NCBI GenBank assembly: GCA_036502345.1 | Contig: DASXYT010000086.1 | Coordinates: forward strand, 1-64,000 | Reading direction: 5' to 3' | DNA: 64,000 nt | Source of the DNA: DATEPR01 sp036502345 | GTDB lineage: Bacteria; Actinomycetota; Actinomycetes; Mycobacteriales; Pseudonocardiaceae | In this document: positions 25,779 through 34,519 of the stretch, one piece after another | How the letters are laid out: every line of letters begins with the position of its first letter | Numbering within the stretch: the first letter of the stretch is position 1 | Notes under the pieces: model-generated | Told to the model about the DNA's origin: nothing | The model's database searches: none | Seen by the model: the letters and a program-made list of their open reading frames with translations, nothing else | Program-made: the position numbers and the translations under genes

Positions 25779-26909
25779 GTGAGCGCACCGCAGCCCCGGG
25801 ACTTTCGGCCATCCGACCTGTACGCCGACCGGACGCTGGCGAACGGCGTTCGCGACGACCTGCTGACGTTGATCAGCGAGGACGCCGAGCCGCACGCTGA
25901 GGCCGAGTACGCCACGTGGATCAGTGGCGTGGCGGACCGGTTCGGCCCTGGGCTGACCAACCTGGTGTTCCCGGCGGCGCTGCGGCCGGCCGGTGCGCCT
26001 GCCGGGCCCGTCGACCCGCCTGTGGTGCCGGCGACCGAACACCAGCAGTGGCGGACGCGTGCCCGACGGCTCTGCAACGCCGTGACCGAGGAACCTCGGC
26101 CGCCGATCGAGCTGCGGATCACCGTGGCGCGGCTGTACCTGGACCTGCTCGCCGCCGGTGTCTGGCAGGCCGAACAGGGCTGGCGTGGTGAACTCGCCGA
26201 CATCGTCGAGGTCCTGCCGCCCACCGACGACGAGTACGAGAAGCTGCCAGGGCAGGCGGTCGACTTCGCGAACTCGCTGGCCGCGACCTGCATGGCACTG
26301 TTGCTGCAGGATGCCAGCCTCTCCGGCGCCGGCGACTACGACCGGATCGCTCGCACGGCATGGCAGGCCACCCACACGTGGATCGCGTTCGCCGACGTCA
26401 GCCTGGTGGCCGGCTACCTCTACCCGCTCGCCGCCGACCACGCCAGGGTGGCGGGCGAGGCCGAGATAGCGGGCCTGATCGAGTTCGCGGCCGACGCCGA
26501 GGACGACCCGGACGCCCTGCTGCGGATGGCCTTCGAGAAGGAGGACATCCCGGCGGTCCGGTTGGACGGCGCGTGGGTGGTCGACGGCGAGTTCCGCAAC
26601 CCGCGCCGGTTCGCCGCCCGCACAGCGACCATCGCGGGATCACCGTGCGTCGTGGTGGCCCGCAACACGTCACGGCGCACGATTGTCGTGTTCGACGGCA
26701 ACACCGTCGCGATCGCGGAGTCCGCCGTGCGCCGGTGGCGGGTCTACCAGCTCGGGCCGGCGAGCACGCCGCTGTCGATGCTGGGCGGCGACGACGGCCT
26801 GCCCACCACCCGCGACCAGTTCCCGTTGCTGCCGGTACCGGACCAGATCAAGGACATGGCCGCCCACGCGGGTGTCAACACCATCCTGTTCGCAGCGGCA
26901 CTCCGCTAG
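25779..26909 (+). CDS. Conserved-looking protein of unknown function beside the CHAT-STAND gene
   Basis: A 376-residue protein I do not recognise. It has no signal peptide or membrane helix. Residues 1-215 are predicted mostly helical with conserved-looking tryptophans and acidic patches (WQAEQGWRGELADIVEVLPP). Residues about 260-376 look beta-rich (VRLDGAWVVDGEF, FAARTATIAGSPCVVVARN, TIVVFDGNTVAIAE). GTG start, transcribed divergently from the CHAT-STAND gene over 178 bases. It could be a target, sensor or regulator of the STAND protein; this is inference from position only. Confidence 0.75.
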   Translation: MSAPQPRDFRPSDLYADRTLANGVRDDLLTLISEDAEPHAEAEYATWISGVADRFGPGLTNLVFPAALRPAGAPAGPVDPPVVPATEHQQWRTRARRLCNAVTEEPRPPIELRITVARLYLDLLAAGVWQAEQGWRGELADIVEVLPPTDDEYEKLPGQAVDFANSLAATCMALLLQDASLSGAGDYDRIARTAWQATHTWIAFADVSLVAGYLYPLAADHARVAGEAEIAGLIEFAADAEDDPDALLRMAFEKEDIPAVRLDGAWVVDGEFRNPRRFAARTATIAGSPCVVVARNTSRRTIVVFDGNTVAIAESAVRRWRVYQLGPASTPLSMLGGDDGLPTTRDQFPLLPVPDQIKDMAAHAGVNTILFAAALR

Positions 26910-26975
26910 CGATCGGGTGCGCCGCCGGTGCATCCACCAGCGGCGCCCCGGCCGGCTGCCGTCGTCACCGGCCGG
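26910..26975. terminator. Probable bidirectional terminator between convergent genes
   Basis: The 66-base gap between two converging genes contains a GC hairpin (GCGCCGC-cggtgcatccaccagc-GGCGC region, 26919-26943) and a second short GCCGG dyad. There is no U-run, as is usual in GC-rich actinomycetes. Confidence 0.4.
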
Positions 26976-27443
26976 TCACTCGTCGTCGTCCTCGTCGGGC
27001 ACGACGTGGACCGCGGCCTCCTCTGCCGAGGCGCCCGCCCCGTCGACGCCCACGTCCACCGCCAGCAGATCGGCGTCCCGCTCCGACCCGCCGACACTCA
27101 CCGCGTCCTCGGCCACGTAGGACTCACTGACCAGCCGGCCTGACCGGTTCTCGCCCACCTCGTCGTCGCGGAGTTCACCGTCGGTGTCGGCGTCGTCGCC
27201 CAGCCCGTCGCCCTCGTCCAGCGGATCGACGTAGCCGACGTCCGGCACCTCCCGGGCCAGGCGGCCGTCCAGGCTCTCCCCTTCGGCTTCCTCACGAGCG
27301 GTCGTGCCCCAGTCGTCCACCGCCAACGGCCGCTCGCCAGGCGAGTAACCCTCATCGAGCGGATCGGCGACACCGGTGTTGTCCAGAGTGTCCTCGGCAT
27401 CCAACTGCTCGAAGACGTCATCATCGATCTCATCGCGGTCCAT
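26976..27443 (-). CDS. DUF5709 domain protein
   Basis: A 155-residue, strongly acidic, probably disordered protein. DUF5709 hallmarks are the N-terminal EDTLDNTGVADPLDEGYSPGERP, the GESLDGRLAREVPD segment, and the C-terminal GASAEEAAVHVVPDEDD. Many Asp/Glu residues and no cysteines. Function unknown; such proteins occur singly in actinomycete genomes. It lies 15 bases downstream of the ABC exporter pair and may be its third gene. Confidence 0.85.
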   Translation of the reverse strand: MDRDEIDDDVFEQLDAEDTLDNTGVADPLDEGYSPGERPLAVDDWGTTAREEAEGESLDGRLAREVPDVGYVDPLDEGDGLGDDADTDGELRDDEVGENRSGRLVSESYVAEDAVSVGGSERDADLLAVDVGVDGAGASAEEAAVHVVPDEDDDE

Positions 27444-27458
27444 CCCGATACTCTCCCA

Positions 27459-29228
27459 TCAGCCCGTGGTCGGCCGCGATCCGTGCCTGCCTTCGCTGTG
27501 CCACGAGCGCCAGAGATCGGCATAGGCGCCGTCCACGGCCAGCAGCTCGTCGTGGGTACCTGTCTCGGTCAGCCTGCCGTCGGCCAGCACCGCCACCCGG
27601 TGCGCGTCGTGCGCTGTGTGCAGGCGGTGCGCGATGGCCACCACGGTCCGACCGGCGAGCACGGCGGACAACGCCCGCTCCGTGTTGCGGGCCGTCGTCG
27701 GGTCCAGCATCGCCGTGGCCTCGTCCAGCACCAGGGTGTGCGGGTCGGCCAGCACGACGCGGCACAGGGCAAGCTGCTGGGCCCGTCCGCTGTCCAGCCG
27801 GTAGCCCTTGCCGCCCAGTTCGGTGTCCAGCCCGTCAGGCAGTTCAGCCAGCCACCTCGCGCCGACGGCGTCGAGCGCCGCGTGCAACTCGGCGTCGGTG
27901 GCCGAGGGCTTCGCCACCAACAGGTTGTGCCGGATCGAGTCGTGGAACACGTGGTACTCCTGCGTGACCAGCACGATCTGCCTGCGCAGCTGGTCGGGCG
28001 GCAGATCGGCGACCGCGACCCCGCCCACGGTCACGGCACCGACACGCGGATGGTCGATCCCGGCCAGCAGCCTGCCCAGCGTCGACTTGCCGGCGCCGGA
28101 CGGGCCGACGATCGCCAGCCGCTCACCCGGCCGGATGTCCAGGTCGACGCCGTGCAGCACGTCCCGGCCGCTCGTGTACGCGTAGTGGACGCCGCTCACC
28201 TCGATGCGGTCATCGGCCGGCGCCACGTCAACAGCCGGTTCGGTCACGCGCAGCTGCGTCAGCCCCTCCAGCCGGGCGAACGAGGCGGCGCAGCTCTGCA
28301 GCAGGTCGATCCACAGCTCGATGATCTCCAGCGGGCCGGACAGCTGCCGCAGGTACAGCGCCGACGTGACCACAGCGCCCAGGCTGATCGCACCGTTGTC
28401 ATACAGCGCACCACCGACCAGCAGCACGCCGACCAGCGGCAGGAAGTAGGAGATGTCGATCGTCGGGAACAGCACCGTACGCAGGGACAACGCCCGCATC
28501 CGGTGCCTGCGGCACTGCTCGATCGCATCGACCGTGGCCTGGATCCTGCGCTCCTGAAGGCCGAGCGCCTCCACCGTGCGGGCACCGTGCGCCGTGGACA
28601 CCAGCACCTCCGCCAGCACCGAGTTGGCCGCACCGAGATCCAGGTAGGCCGACCTGGCCCGGCGCAGGTACCAGCGGTTCGCGAACCAGATACCGAGCAG
28701 CCCGACGACACCGCACGCACCCAGCAGCGGGTTCACGACGAACACCGCCGCCAGGATGAACACCGACTGGACCGCGCCGACCAGCACGTCCGGTATCGCG
28801 CCGCGCAGCGTGCTGGCCACCGTCGTGACGTCGCCGGTGCCGCGAGTGGTCAGGTCACCGGTGGAGATCCGTTCCACGACCGACGCCGGCAGCCGCAACA
28901 CCCTGCCCAGGAACAACTCCCGGATGCGCGCGGAGGCCTGTTCGCCGAACCGGGCGCCGATGTAGCGCGCGTAGCGGGTGAGCACGAGTTGGACCAGCGC
29001 GCACAACAGGATCAGCAGCGCGAGCCGGTCGATGGTGCCGACGGCGCCACCGTTCTCGACGGTGTTGATGATCTGGCCGAGCAACCACGGACCGACCAGC
29101 CCGGCCACCGTAGCCAAAGCATTCAGCCCGACCGTGACGCCGAATACCCGGCCGTCCTGCCGGACGACACGCACCGCTGCCCGGCGGGCGTCGCCCGGTG
29201 CCGCGACGGGCAGATGCTGGTCGGTCAT
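27459..29228 (-). CDS. ABC exporter half-transporter, functional Walker A subunit
   Basis: A 589-residue half-transporter: an N-terminal six-helix membrane domain and a C-terminal ATPase. Walker A GPSGAGKST and Walker B LVLDEATAMLD are canonical, but the signature motif is LDSGRAQQ instead of LSGGQ. That is the mirror image of the partner gene, which keeps LSGGQRQ but lost its P-loop. The two thus form a heterodimer with one complete ATP site. ATG overlaps the partner's stop by four bases. Likely a lipid, peptide or drug exporter; the cargo is unknown. Confidence 0.9.
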   Translation of the reverse strand: MTDQHLPVAAPGDARRAAVRVVRQDGRVFGVTVGLNALATVAGLVGPWLLGQIINTVENGGAVGTIDRLALLILLCALVQLVLTRYARYIGARFGEQASARIRELFLGRVLRLPASVVERISTGDLTTRGTGDVTTVASTLRGAIPDVLVGAVQSVFILAAVFVVNPLLGACGVVGLLGIWFANRWYLRRARSAYLDLGAANSVLAEVLVSTAHGARTVEALGLQERRIQATVDAIEQCRRHRMRALSLRTVLFPTIDISYFLPLVGVLLVGGALYDNGAISLGAVVTSALYLRQLSGPLEIIELWIDLLQSCAASFARLEGLTQLRVTEPAVDVAPADDRIEVSGVHYAYTSGRDVLHGVDLDIRPGERLAIVGPSGAGKSTLGRLLAGIDHPRVGAVTVGGVAVADLPPDQLRRQIVLVTQEYHVFHDSIRHNLLVAKPSATDAELHAALDAVGARWLAELPDGLDTELGGKGYRLDSGRAQQLALCRVVLADPHTLVLDEATAMLDPTTARNTERALSAVLAGRTVVAIAHRLHTAHDAHRVAVLADGRLTETGTHDELLAVDGAYADLWRSWHSEGRHGSRPTTG

Positions 29229-30943
29229 CCGGTCGCCGCCGTGTCGTCATCGAGCCCTCGGGACACCAACGCTCGATAGCCGGGGTCACTCACCAGCAGA
29301 TCGCGGTGGGTGCCGGTGGCCGCGACCTTGCCGGCCACCAGGTAGTGCACGACATCGGCCCGATCCAGCAGCAGCGGCGACGTCGTGGTCAGCAGAGTGG
29401 TGCGACCCGCCCGTTCCGCGGTCAACCGAGCCGCGATCGTCGCCTCGGTGTGTGCGTCGACGGCCGATGTCGGTTCGGTGGCCAGCAGTACTTCCGGTTC
29501 GGCGAGCAACGCGCGGACCAGTCGGATCCGTTGTCGCTGACCGCCGGAGAGGTCCCGCGCCTGTGGTGCGACGGTCGACGCCAGTCGGGCCGGCAGGCCG
29601 TCCACGATGTCCTCGGCTGCCGCCACGTGCAGTGCTCGCTCGATGGCCGGGTCGGCAGGGTCGAACCGGCCGCCGATCACCTCGCGCACCGTGCCGGTGA
29701 AGATGTCGGCCTCGTTGTCGGCGACCAGGATCCGATCCCTGATGTGCGAGATGTCGATGTCCCGCAAAGGAATCCCGCCCCAAGTGGCGTCCGATGCCTG
29801 AAACGCGCCGAGCCGGTCCACCACCTCCGCCGCGTCCTCGGGCCGGTTCGCTGCCAGCGCGGTCAGGCGGCCTGCGGCAACATCGACGCCAGAGCACGGA
29901 TCACACAGTTCGGCTGGGCCGTCCGGGGCCGCACCGCCCGCCTGTTTGTCCGGTCGCACACCGAGGACCGCGATCACCCGGCGGGCTGACACCACGCTCT
30001 GGCTCAGGTACGAGCAGTTCTCGATGAACTCCGCGACCGGCACCACCAGCACCGCGACGAAGCCGTACACAGCGACGAGATCACCGATCGAGATGGTGTG
30101 CGCGGCGGCCATCCGCGCCGCCACCCACGTGACGACGGCGAGGAAGACCAGCGGCAGACCCACGCCCAAGGCGGGGATCCAACTCGACACGGCTCCGACA
30201 CGGAAACCTTCCGCCCGCAGTCGCTGCGAGTCGTGCCGATACCGCTGCGCGTACATGTCCTTGCCGCCGATGCCGTTGAGCACCCGCAATCCTTCGACGA
30301 TGTCGACCATCCGCGTGGTCAGATCGCCCTGCTGCTCACGGTAGACGGTGCCGACCGTGCGCAGCCTGCCCAGCAGCGGCCCGACGAGCACGGCAACCAG
30401 CGGTGCTCCCAGCAGCACGATGACGGCGAGCACTGACGAGATGGACAACAGCAGACCGGCGACGACGAAGTAGGCGACCACGGCACCGACGCCCGGACCG
30501 ACCACCGTCAGGCTCATGCTGATCACCCACACGTCACCGATGCCGATCGTCGCGACCTCACCGGCTGTGACTTTCCGATCCAGCGCGCCACCCAACCGAG
30601 TCGACTGCTCGACCAACGCACGGACGGTGCGGAAGGCGGCGTCCATCCGGACCTTCGTCAACGTGCGGTGTCGCCAGATGGAGACGCCGGCGTCGAACAC
30701 GCCGACGGCGAGCAGGATCAGCACCCAGGTGAGCAGGGAACCGAACCGCCCTGGTCCCATGCCATCGTCGATCGCCTTGGACAGCACGTAGGGCGGCAGG
30801 GTCAGGCCCACCATCCACACGGTGCCCAGCACGGCAGCGAGCGCGACCTGCCTGCCCTGGCTGGTGATCAGCCACCAGAGATAACGGGTGGCAGAGCGAA
30901 TCTCGGTAGAATCGGGATCGCGGTATCCGCTGTGATCGACCAC
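29225..30943 (-). CDS. ABC exporter half-transporter, degenerate Walker A subunit
   Basis: A 572-residue half-transporter with six membrane helices. In its ATPase domain the P-loop position reads LTALAANRPEDAAEVV, lacking GxxGxGKS/T, and Walker B is LLATEPTSAVD with threonine for the aspartate. The signature LSGGQRQRIRLVRAL is intact, so it supplies that motif to the partner's P-loop. GTG start at 30943 with GGGGGTG upstream. Being the first gene, it is translated before its partner. Asymmetric heterodimers of this kind are common in Gram-positive exporters. Confidence 0.88.
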   Translation of the reverse strand: MVDHSGYRDPDSTEIRSATRYLWWLITSQGRQVALAAVLGTVWMVGLTLPPYVLSKAIDDGMGPGRFGSLLTWVLILLAVGVFDAGVSIWRHRTLTKVRMDAAFRTVRALVEQSTRLGGALDRKVTAGEVATIGIGDVWVISMSLTVVGPGVGAVVAYFVVAGLLLSISSVLAVIVLLGAPLVAVLVGPLLGRLRTVGTVYREQQGDLTTRMVDIVEGLRVLNGIGGKDMYAQRYRHDSQRLRAEGFRVGAVSSWIPALGVGLPLVFLAVVTWVAARMAAAHTISIGDLVAVYGFVAVLVVPVAEFIENCSYLSQSVVSARRVIAVLGVRPDKQAGGAAPDGPAELCDPCSGVDVAAGRLTALAANRPEDAAEVVDRLGAFQASDATWGGIPLRDIDISHIRDRILVADNEADIFTGTVREVIGGRFDPADPAIERALHVAAAEDIVDGLPARLASTVAPQARDLSGGQRQRIRLVRALLAEPEVLLATEPTSAVDAHTEATIAARLTAERAGRTTLLTTTSPLLLDRADVVHYLVAGKVAATGTHRDLLVSDPGYRALVSRGLDDDTAATG

Positions 30944-31003
30944 CTGCACCCCCGCGCATTTTGACTCACTGTAACCGACCGCCCCGAAGGAGTGGCAAGG
31001 CAC

Positions 31004-31186
31004 ATGGCCAAGCGCAACAGCACACCGCCGCCTGTCCCGCAGGATCCGCAGCGGTTCCAGCACCTGCCCGAGCCGGTGGATCCGAAGGACATGGTCACCA
31101 GCCAGGAGATCCAGCCGCCACCGGACCCACTGGGTGGCCGCAACACGGAAACCGACTTCATGCTCCGCTACGGCGCAGGCGGCTGA
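31004..31186 (+). CDS. Small conserved-looking protein of unknown function
   Basis: A 60-residue, proline-rich soluble protein (PPPVPQDPQRFQHLPEPVDPKDMV, ending GGRNTETDFMLRYGAGG). AAGGAG lies 11 bases before the ATG at 31004, and an upstream GTG at 30992 would overlap it. It starts 60 bases from the divergent ABC exporter gene, so the two may share a promoter region. The C-terminal RNTETDFMLRYG looks conserved in character. Nothing else can be said about function. Confidence 0.6.
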   Translation: MAKRNSTPPPVPQDPQRFQHLPEPVDPKDMVTSQEIQPPPDPLGGRNTETDFMLRYGAGG

Positions 31187-31217
31187 ACCGGCGACTCTGC
31201 CCGGGGCAGGCGTCTTG

Positions 31218-31565
31218 TCAGAGCGGCGGCCCGGGAATGCCCAGCTTGGAGTGCGCCGCGGCCACGTCGGCGAGTCCTTCCGCGGCCACTCGCTCGGCGA
31301 GTTGGTAGTCGTCGCCGGATCTGGCGTAGGACAGGATCGCGCCTGCCGAGTTCCAACGTTCCCGCCCCTGGCGCAGCAGGCCGGCGGCGTCCTCGTTGTC
31401 CGTGGCAACCGGGTCCTCGACGTAGTGGCCGAGCAGTTCGTACTTGTCCCGCGCGGCGGTCGCTGCCCCACCGCCGTCAGCGCGCTTGTTCCGTCCCGCC
31501 AGCGCGGGGCCGAGCGCGCCGATGCCGATGACCACGACAGCCACCACGATCCAGACCCAGATCAT
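31218..31565 (-). CDS. Small single-pass membrane protein of unknown function
   Basis: A 115-residue protein with an N-terminal hydrophobic helix (MIWVWIVVAVVVIGIGALG) and a soluble, mostly helical C-terminal domain (AGLLRQGRERWNSAGAILSYA, YQLAERVAAEGLADVAAA). Last gene of a three-gene run; its ATG overlaps the preceding stop by four bases. Function not recognised. Confidence 0.75.
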   Translation of the reverse strand: MIWVWIVVAVVVIGIGALGPALAGRNKRADGGGAATAARDKYELLGHYVEDPVATDNEDAAGLLRQGRERWNSAGAILSYARSGDDYQLAERVAAEGLADVAAAHSKLGIPGPPL

Positions 31566-32539
31566 CCGACCACCTGCCCGGCCAGTGCGCCGATGTCGTC
31601 CGCCGCCTCGGTCAGGTCGGCGTCGGTGTGCGCGTGTTCCAGCTTGTCCAGCGCGAAGACGTAGCGTTTGGCCGCGTCCGCCTGGCGTTCCGCGTCCTCG
31701 GCATTCTTGGGTTTGCGCGGATTGATGACGGCGTCGGCGATCCGGTTCAACTCACTGGACAACTCGGCATGCCGCCGTGCACGGGCAGCCGCGCTCGCGG
31801 TGCGGCGACGCAGCGCGACGCCGAGCGCCCGCAGCAACAGGAACAGCGCCACGGTGCCGGCCACCATGCCGACGCACGCCGACACGATCTGCCGCACGGC
31901 CAGGTCGTCGGGCACCGATCCCCTGGTCGGCACCGCACCGAAGTCGTCGCCCGCCTCGGCGTCGAAGGACAGCACGAACTCCTCGATCTGCGGCGTCATG
32001 TCGGTGTCGGTGGAGCGGTACTGGGCCGACAACTGTGCGGTGATGTTCACCTGGAGGTCGAAGTCGTCCATGCTGACGCCGGCCTTGGTGGGGTGTGGGA
32101 AGTCCGAGCCGTAGCAGTTGTTGCCGGTGTAGTCGCCGCTGTCGTTGACGCCGTAGACCCAGATGTAGTCGTCGGGCACCTCGCGGGCGATCTGTTCGCA
32201 GAATGCGGAAATCGGGTCGCTGTCATCGGTGGCGGGCAGCGGCGTGCGGTTCATGATCGCGACGACGATCGGCCGGTTGCCGATGACCTGACGGGCGCGG
32301 GCGGCGTTCACCAGGCTGGGTGCGCCGGGTTCCTGGTAGACCGAAGTGGATCGCAGGCCGTTCACCACGGCCCGCACCCTGGCGCTGGGCTGGTTCCACG
32401 GCCCGTACACGCTTGCGAACGCGATCAGCCCGATGAGTCCCGCGACGCACACCCAGCGGGGGACGCCGAACCAGCGGTGCCGGCGTAGCGCCGCGGGCAG
32501 TTTCACCGGCCGCTTCTTCGTGGGCGGCTTCTTGTTCAT
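31562..32539 (-). CDS. Membrane protein with extracytoplasmic VYxxPG module
   Basis: A 325-residue protein with a Lys/Arg-rich cytoplasmic N terminus, a membrane helix around residues 28-46, an external domain of about 165 residues and a second helix around 215-240, then a helical cytoplasmic tail. The external part opens with GLRSTSVYQEPG (67-72), a motif repeated twice in the neighbouring 431-residue protein. It contains CYGSDF and one further cysteine that could form a disulfide. Function not recognised; likely an envelope component acting with its neighbours. Confidence 0.75.
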   Translation of the reverse strand: MNKKPPTKKRPVKLPAALRRHRWFGVPRWVCVAGLIGLIAFASVYGPWNQPSARVRAVVNGLRSTSVYQEPGAPSLVNAARARQVIGNRPIVVAIMNRTPLPATDDSDPISAFCEQIAREVPDDYIWVYGVNDSGDYTGNNCYGSDFPHPTKAGVSMDDFDLQVNITAQLSAQYRSTDTDMTPQIEEFVLSFDAEAGDDFGAVPTRGSVPDDLAVRQIVSACVGMVAGTVALFLLLRALGVALRRRTASAAARARRHAELSSELNRIADAVINPRKPKNAEDAERQADAAKRYVFALDKLEHAHTDADLTEAADDIGALAGQVVG

Positions 32540-33831
32540 CGGTGCAACACCCCCTCACCCTGTTCGGCGATTCCGCGCACCTCGCGCATGGCGTCCGCCG
32601 TACGGGCCCGGTCGAACAGTGACGATGCCGTTGCCTGCCGTTCCGCCGCGTCGGCCGATCCGCCGTCGGAGCTCAGCACTTTCGCGCCCAGCGCCGAGAT
32701 CGCGGCACTGGCCAAAGCGGACTCACGGCGGAACGCGACCCGTTCCACGCGGGCGGACTCGGCCTGGCGGCGCTGCCACGCCAGCAGTGAGCCACCACCG
32801 AGCAGCACGGCGGCGCCGAGCAGGACCCACGGGCTCAACGCGCTGATCCGATGTTGCAGGTCGAACGGCGTCGGTTGCGGCCTGCTGAACGGATGTTTCT
32901 TGAGCAACTCGGCGACGCGGTCCAGGATGAGGCCGATCAGGCTGGTCGGGTCGGTCCCCCACTCGATGATCGCGTTCTGGCCCCGGCCGTAGCCGTAGTC
33001 CCTTGCCGACTGCAGCAGGCTCTGGTGGGCGCCCGCGACCTCCATCCACTGGCCGTAGCTGACGAAGATCTCGTCATCGGGGAACTGTTTCGCCAGGCCA
33101 GGGGCGTAGTCGACGATCGGCTGCCCGGATTTGACCGGCGGGAACGCCGCCACCCGGACGGTCAGGCCGGTCTGCTTGGTCACGGCGTCGACCGACACGG
33201 CGGCCTGGGCCCGGCCAGGCGCGGTGTAGACGCGGCTGGTCCGGAGATGTGCGGCGACCGCGGCGAGTTGGGCCGCAGTCGGTGTGACCAGTGGGTTGTC
33301 GGGCTTGCTGGGGAACGACTCCTTTCCCGTCTTGGCGTTCTCGATCACGGCGAGCAGCGAACTGGTCACGTCGAGATAGGCGGTCAGCCTGCGCAGTTCG
33401 GGAATGTCGCTGGGAGTTGCCTCAAGGCCGTCGATCGAGGACACATCCAGGCCGGTCACGTCGATGAGCTTGACGTTGCGCTCCTCCGCCCAGTCGGTCA
33501 GCGGCGTGAACACCTGGTCGACGTACTGATCTTCGTTGGTGTAGTTGTGACCGGCGGAGAAGAGCCCGGTAGGCGGCTCGACCAGCAGTTTCATATTCGG
33601 TGTGAGAGCACGCTGGATCTGCTGCTGGTCGTAGACCGCGATCGCACCGGGCGCCCGGTAGACCTGCTGGGCGGCCAACCCGCGCTCGGCAGCGGCCACG
33701 TCCAGCTTCGGTGGATCGTCAGCGGTGTGCGCAGCGGCTTGTGGCGCGGCGAGTAGGACACCGAGCAGCACTACACACAGGACCGAACTGAACACGATCA
33801 CCGGGTGGCGACCCGACACTCGGTTCGTCAC
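32536..33831 (-). CDS. Secreted/membrane-anchored protein with two VYxxPG modules
   Basis: A 431-residue protein. A signal or anchor helix (VIVFSSVLCVVLLGVLL) precedes two related external modules opening with AAQQVYRAPG (57-62) and TSRVYTAPG (201-206), each followed by a hydrophobic strand ending PP. A membrane helix lies around residues 350-370 (WVLLGAAVLLGGGSLLAW), then a cytoplasmic tail. GTG start chosen because GGGGGAGG lies just upstream. First gene of the three-gene unit; function unknown. Confidence 0.75.
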   Translation of the reverse strand: MTNRVSGRHPVIVFSSVLCVVLLGVLLAAPQAAAHTADDPPKLDVAAAERGLAAQQVYRAPGAIAVYDQQQIQRALTPNMKLLVEPPTGLFSAGHNYTNEDQYVDQVFTPLTDWAEERNVKLIDVTGLDVSSIDGLEATPSDIPELRRLTAYLDVTSSLLAVIENAKTGKESFPSKPDNPLVTPTAAQLAAVAAHLRTSRVYTAPGRAQAAVSVDAVTKQTGLTVRVAAFPPVKSGQPIVDYAPGLAKQFPDDEIFVSYGQWMEVAGAHQSLLQSARDYGYGRGQNAIIEWGTDPTSLIGLILDRVAELLKKHPFSRPQPTPFDLQHRISALSPWVLLGAAVLLGGGSLLAWQRRQAESARVERVAFRRESALASAAISALGAKVLSSDGGSADAAERQATASSLFDRARTADAMREVRGIAEQGEGVLHR

Positions 33832-33952
33832 GCCACCTCCCCCACACGCGATTCCCCAGAGCGCGCCACCCGCCGGACGCGTCGACATGCTAGTCGGACG
33901 CGATCAGCGCCCTGCGAGTTCCCGGCTCGTGCTCCACAATCGAGGACCGGGG

Positions 33953-34447
33953 TCAGCGGGCTCTGGCCGCACGCCACTTCGGGCTGTCCAGGAAGCGGTT
34001 GTCGAAGCGTTCCTGGCTGTCCAGGATCTCCTGTGGCGTCGCCGTGCCCTTGCGCACGCGATCCAGCAGCCGGAAGTACTCGAACCGCTCCACTCCCGGC
34101 GTGATCACGATGAGCACGTCCGCGTCCGAGCCGACCGATGCGCCGAACGCGTGCGGCATCTTCGGTGGCACGACGAGGAAGTCGCCTTCGCCCGCTGTGA
34201 CGATGTCGTCGCCTGCCAGGACCTGGAGCGATCCCGACAGGACGAAGAACAACTCGGCCGAGCCGGTGTGATGGTGCGGCGCCGCGCCGTCGGCGCCACC
34301 GCTGAGCGTGACCCGCTGGCTGCTCAGCTTGCCCTGCGTCGCGCCGGCGTCGGCGTACAGGCGCACCGTGTTGGGCGCCTCGCCGAGCGTCTCCGTGTCC
34401 GCTGCCCGCACCAACACCGCGGCACCGTCCGTCTCCAGGTACGACAT
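33953..34447 (-). CDS. Cupin domain protein
   Basis: A 164-residue single-cupin protein. Motif 1 (GGADGAAPHHHTGSAELFFVLSGSLQVLAG) has three histidines and a glutamate, and motif 2 (PPKMPHAFGASVGSDADVLIVI) supplies the second histidine, so it should bind a metal ion. Possible dioxygenase or isomerase; a small-molecule sensor is equally possible. It diverges from the MarR gene at 34520 across 72 bases with an inverted repeat, so is its likely target. Confidence 0.85.
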   Translation of the reverse strand: MSYLETDGAAVLVRAADTETLGEAPNTVRLYADAGATQGKLSSQRVTLSGGADGAAPHHHTGSAELFFVLSGSLQVLAGDDIVTAGEGDFLVVPPKMPHAFGASVGSDADVLIVITPGVERFEYFRLLDRVRKGTATPQEILDSQERFDNRFLDSPKWRAARAR

Positions 34448-34475
34448 GATCCCTCCCCGAGTTGGTTCGCCGGAC

Positions 34476-34508
34476 GATAGTATGACGACGAACTATCAGT
34501 TGTCGAAT
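34476..34508. promoter_or_regulatory. Divergent cupin/MarR operator region
   Basis: GATAGT (34476-34481) is mirrored by ACTATC (34492-34497) with a 10-base spacer. Next to it GTTGTCGAAT (34499-34508) differs by one base from the inverted-repeat arm GTTGTCGAGT before the other MarR gene. Both lie just before this MarR start codon. Autoregulation is likely. Confidence 0.5.
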
Positions 34509-34519
34509 AAGATGCCGGC

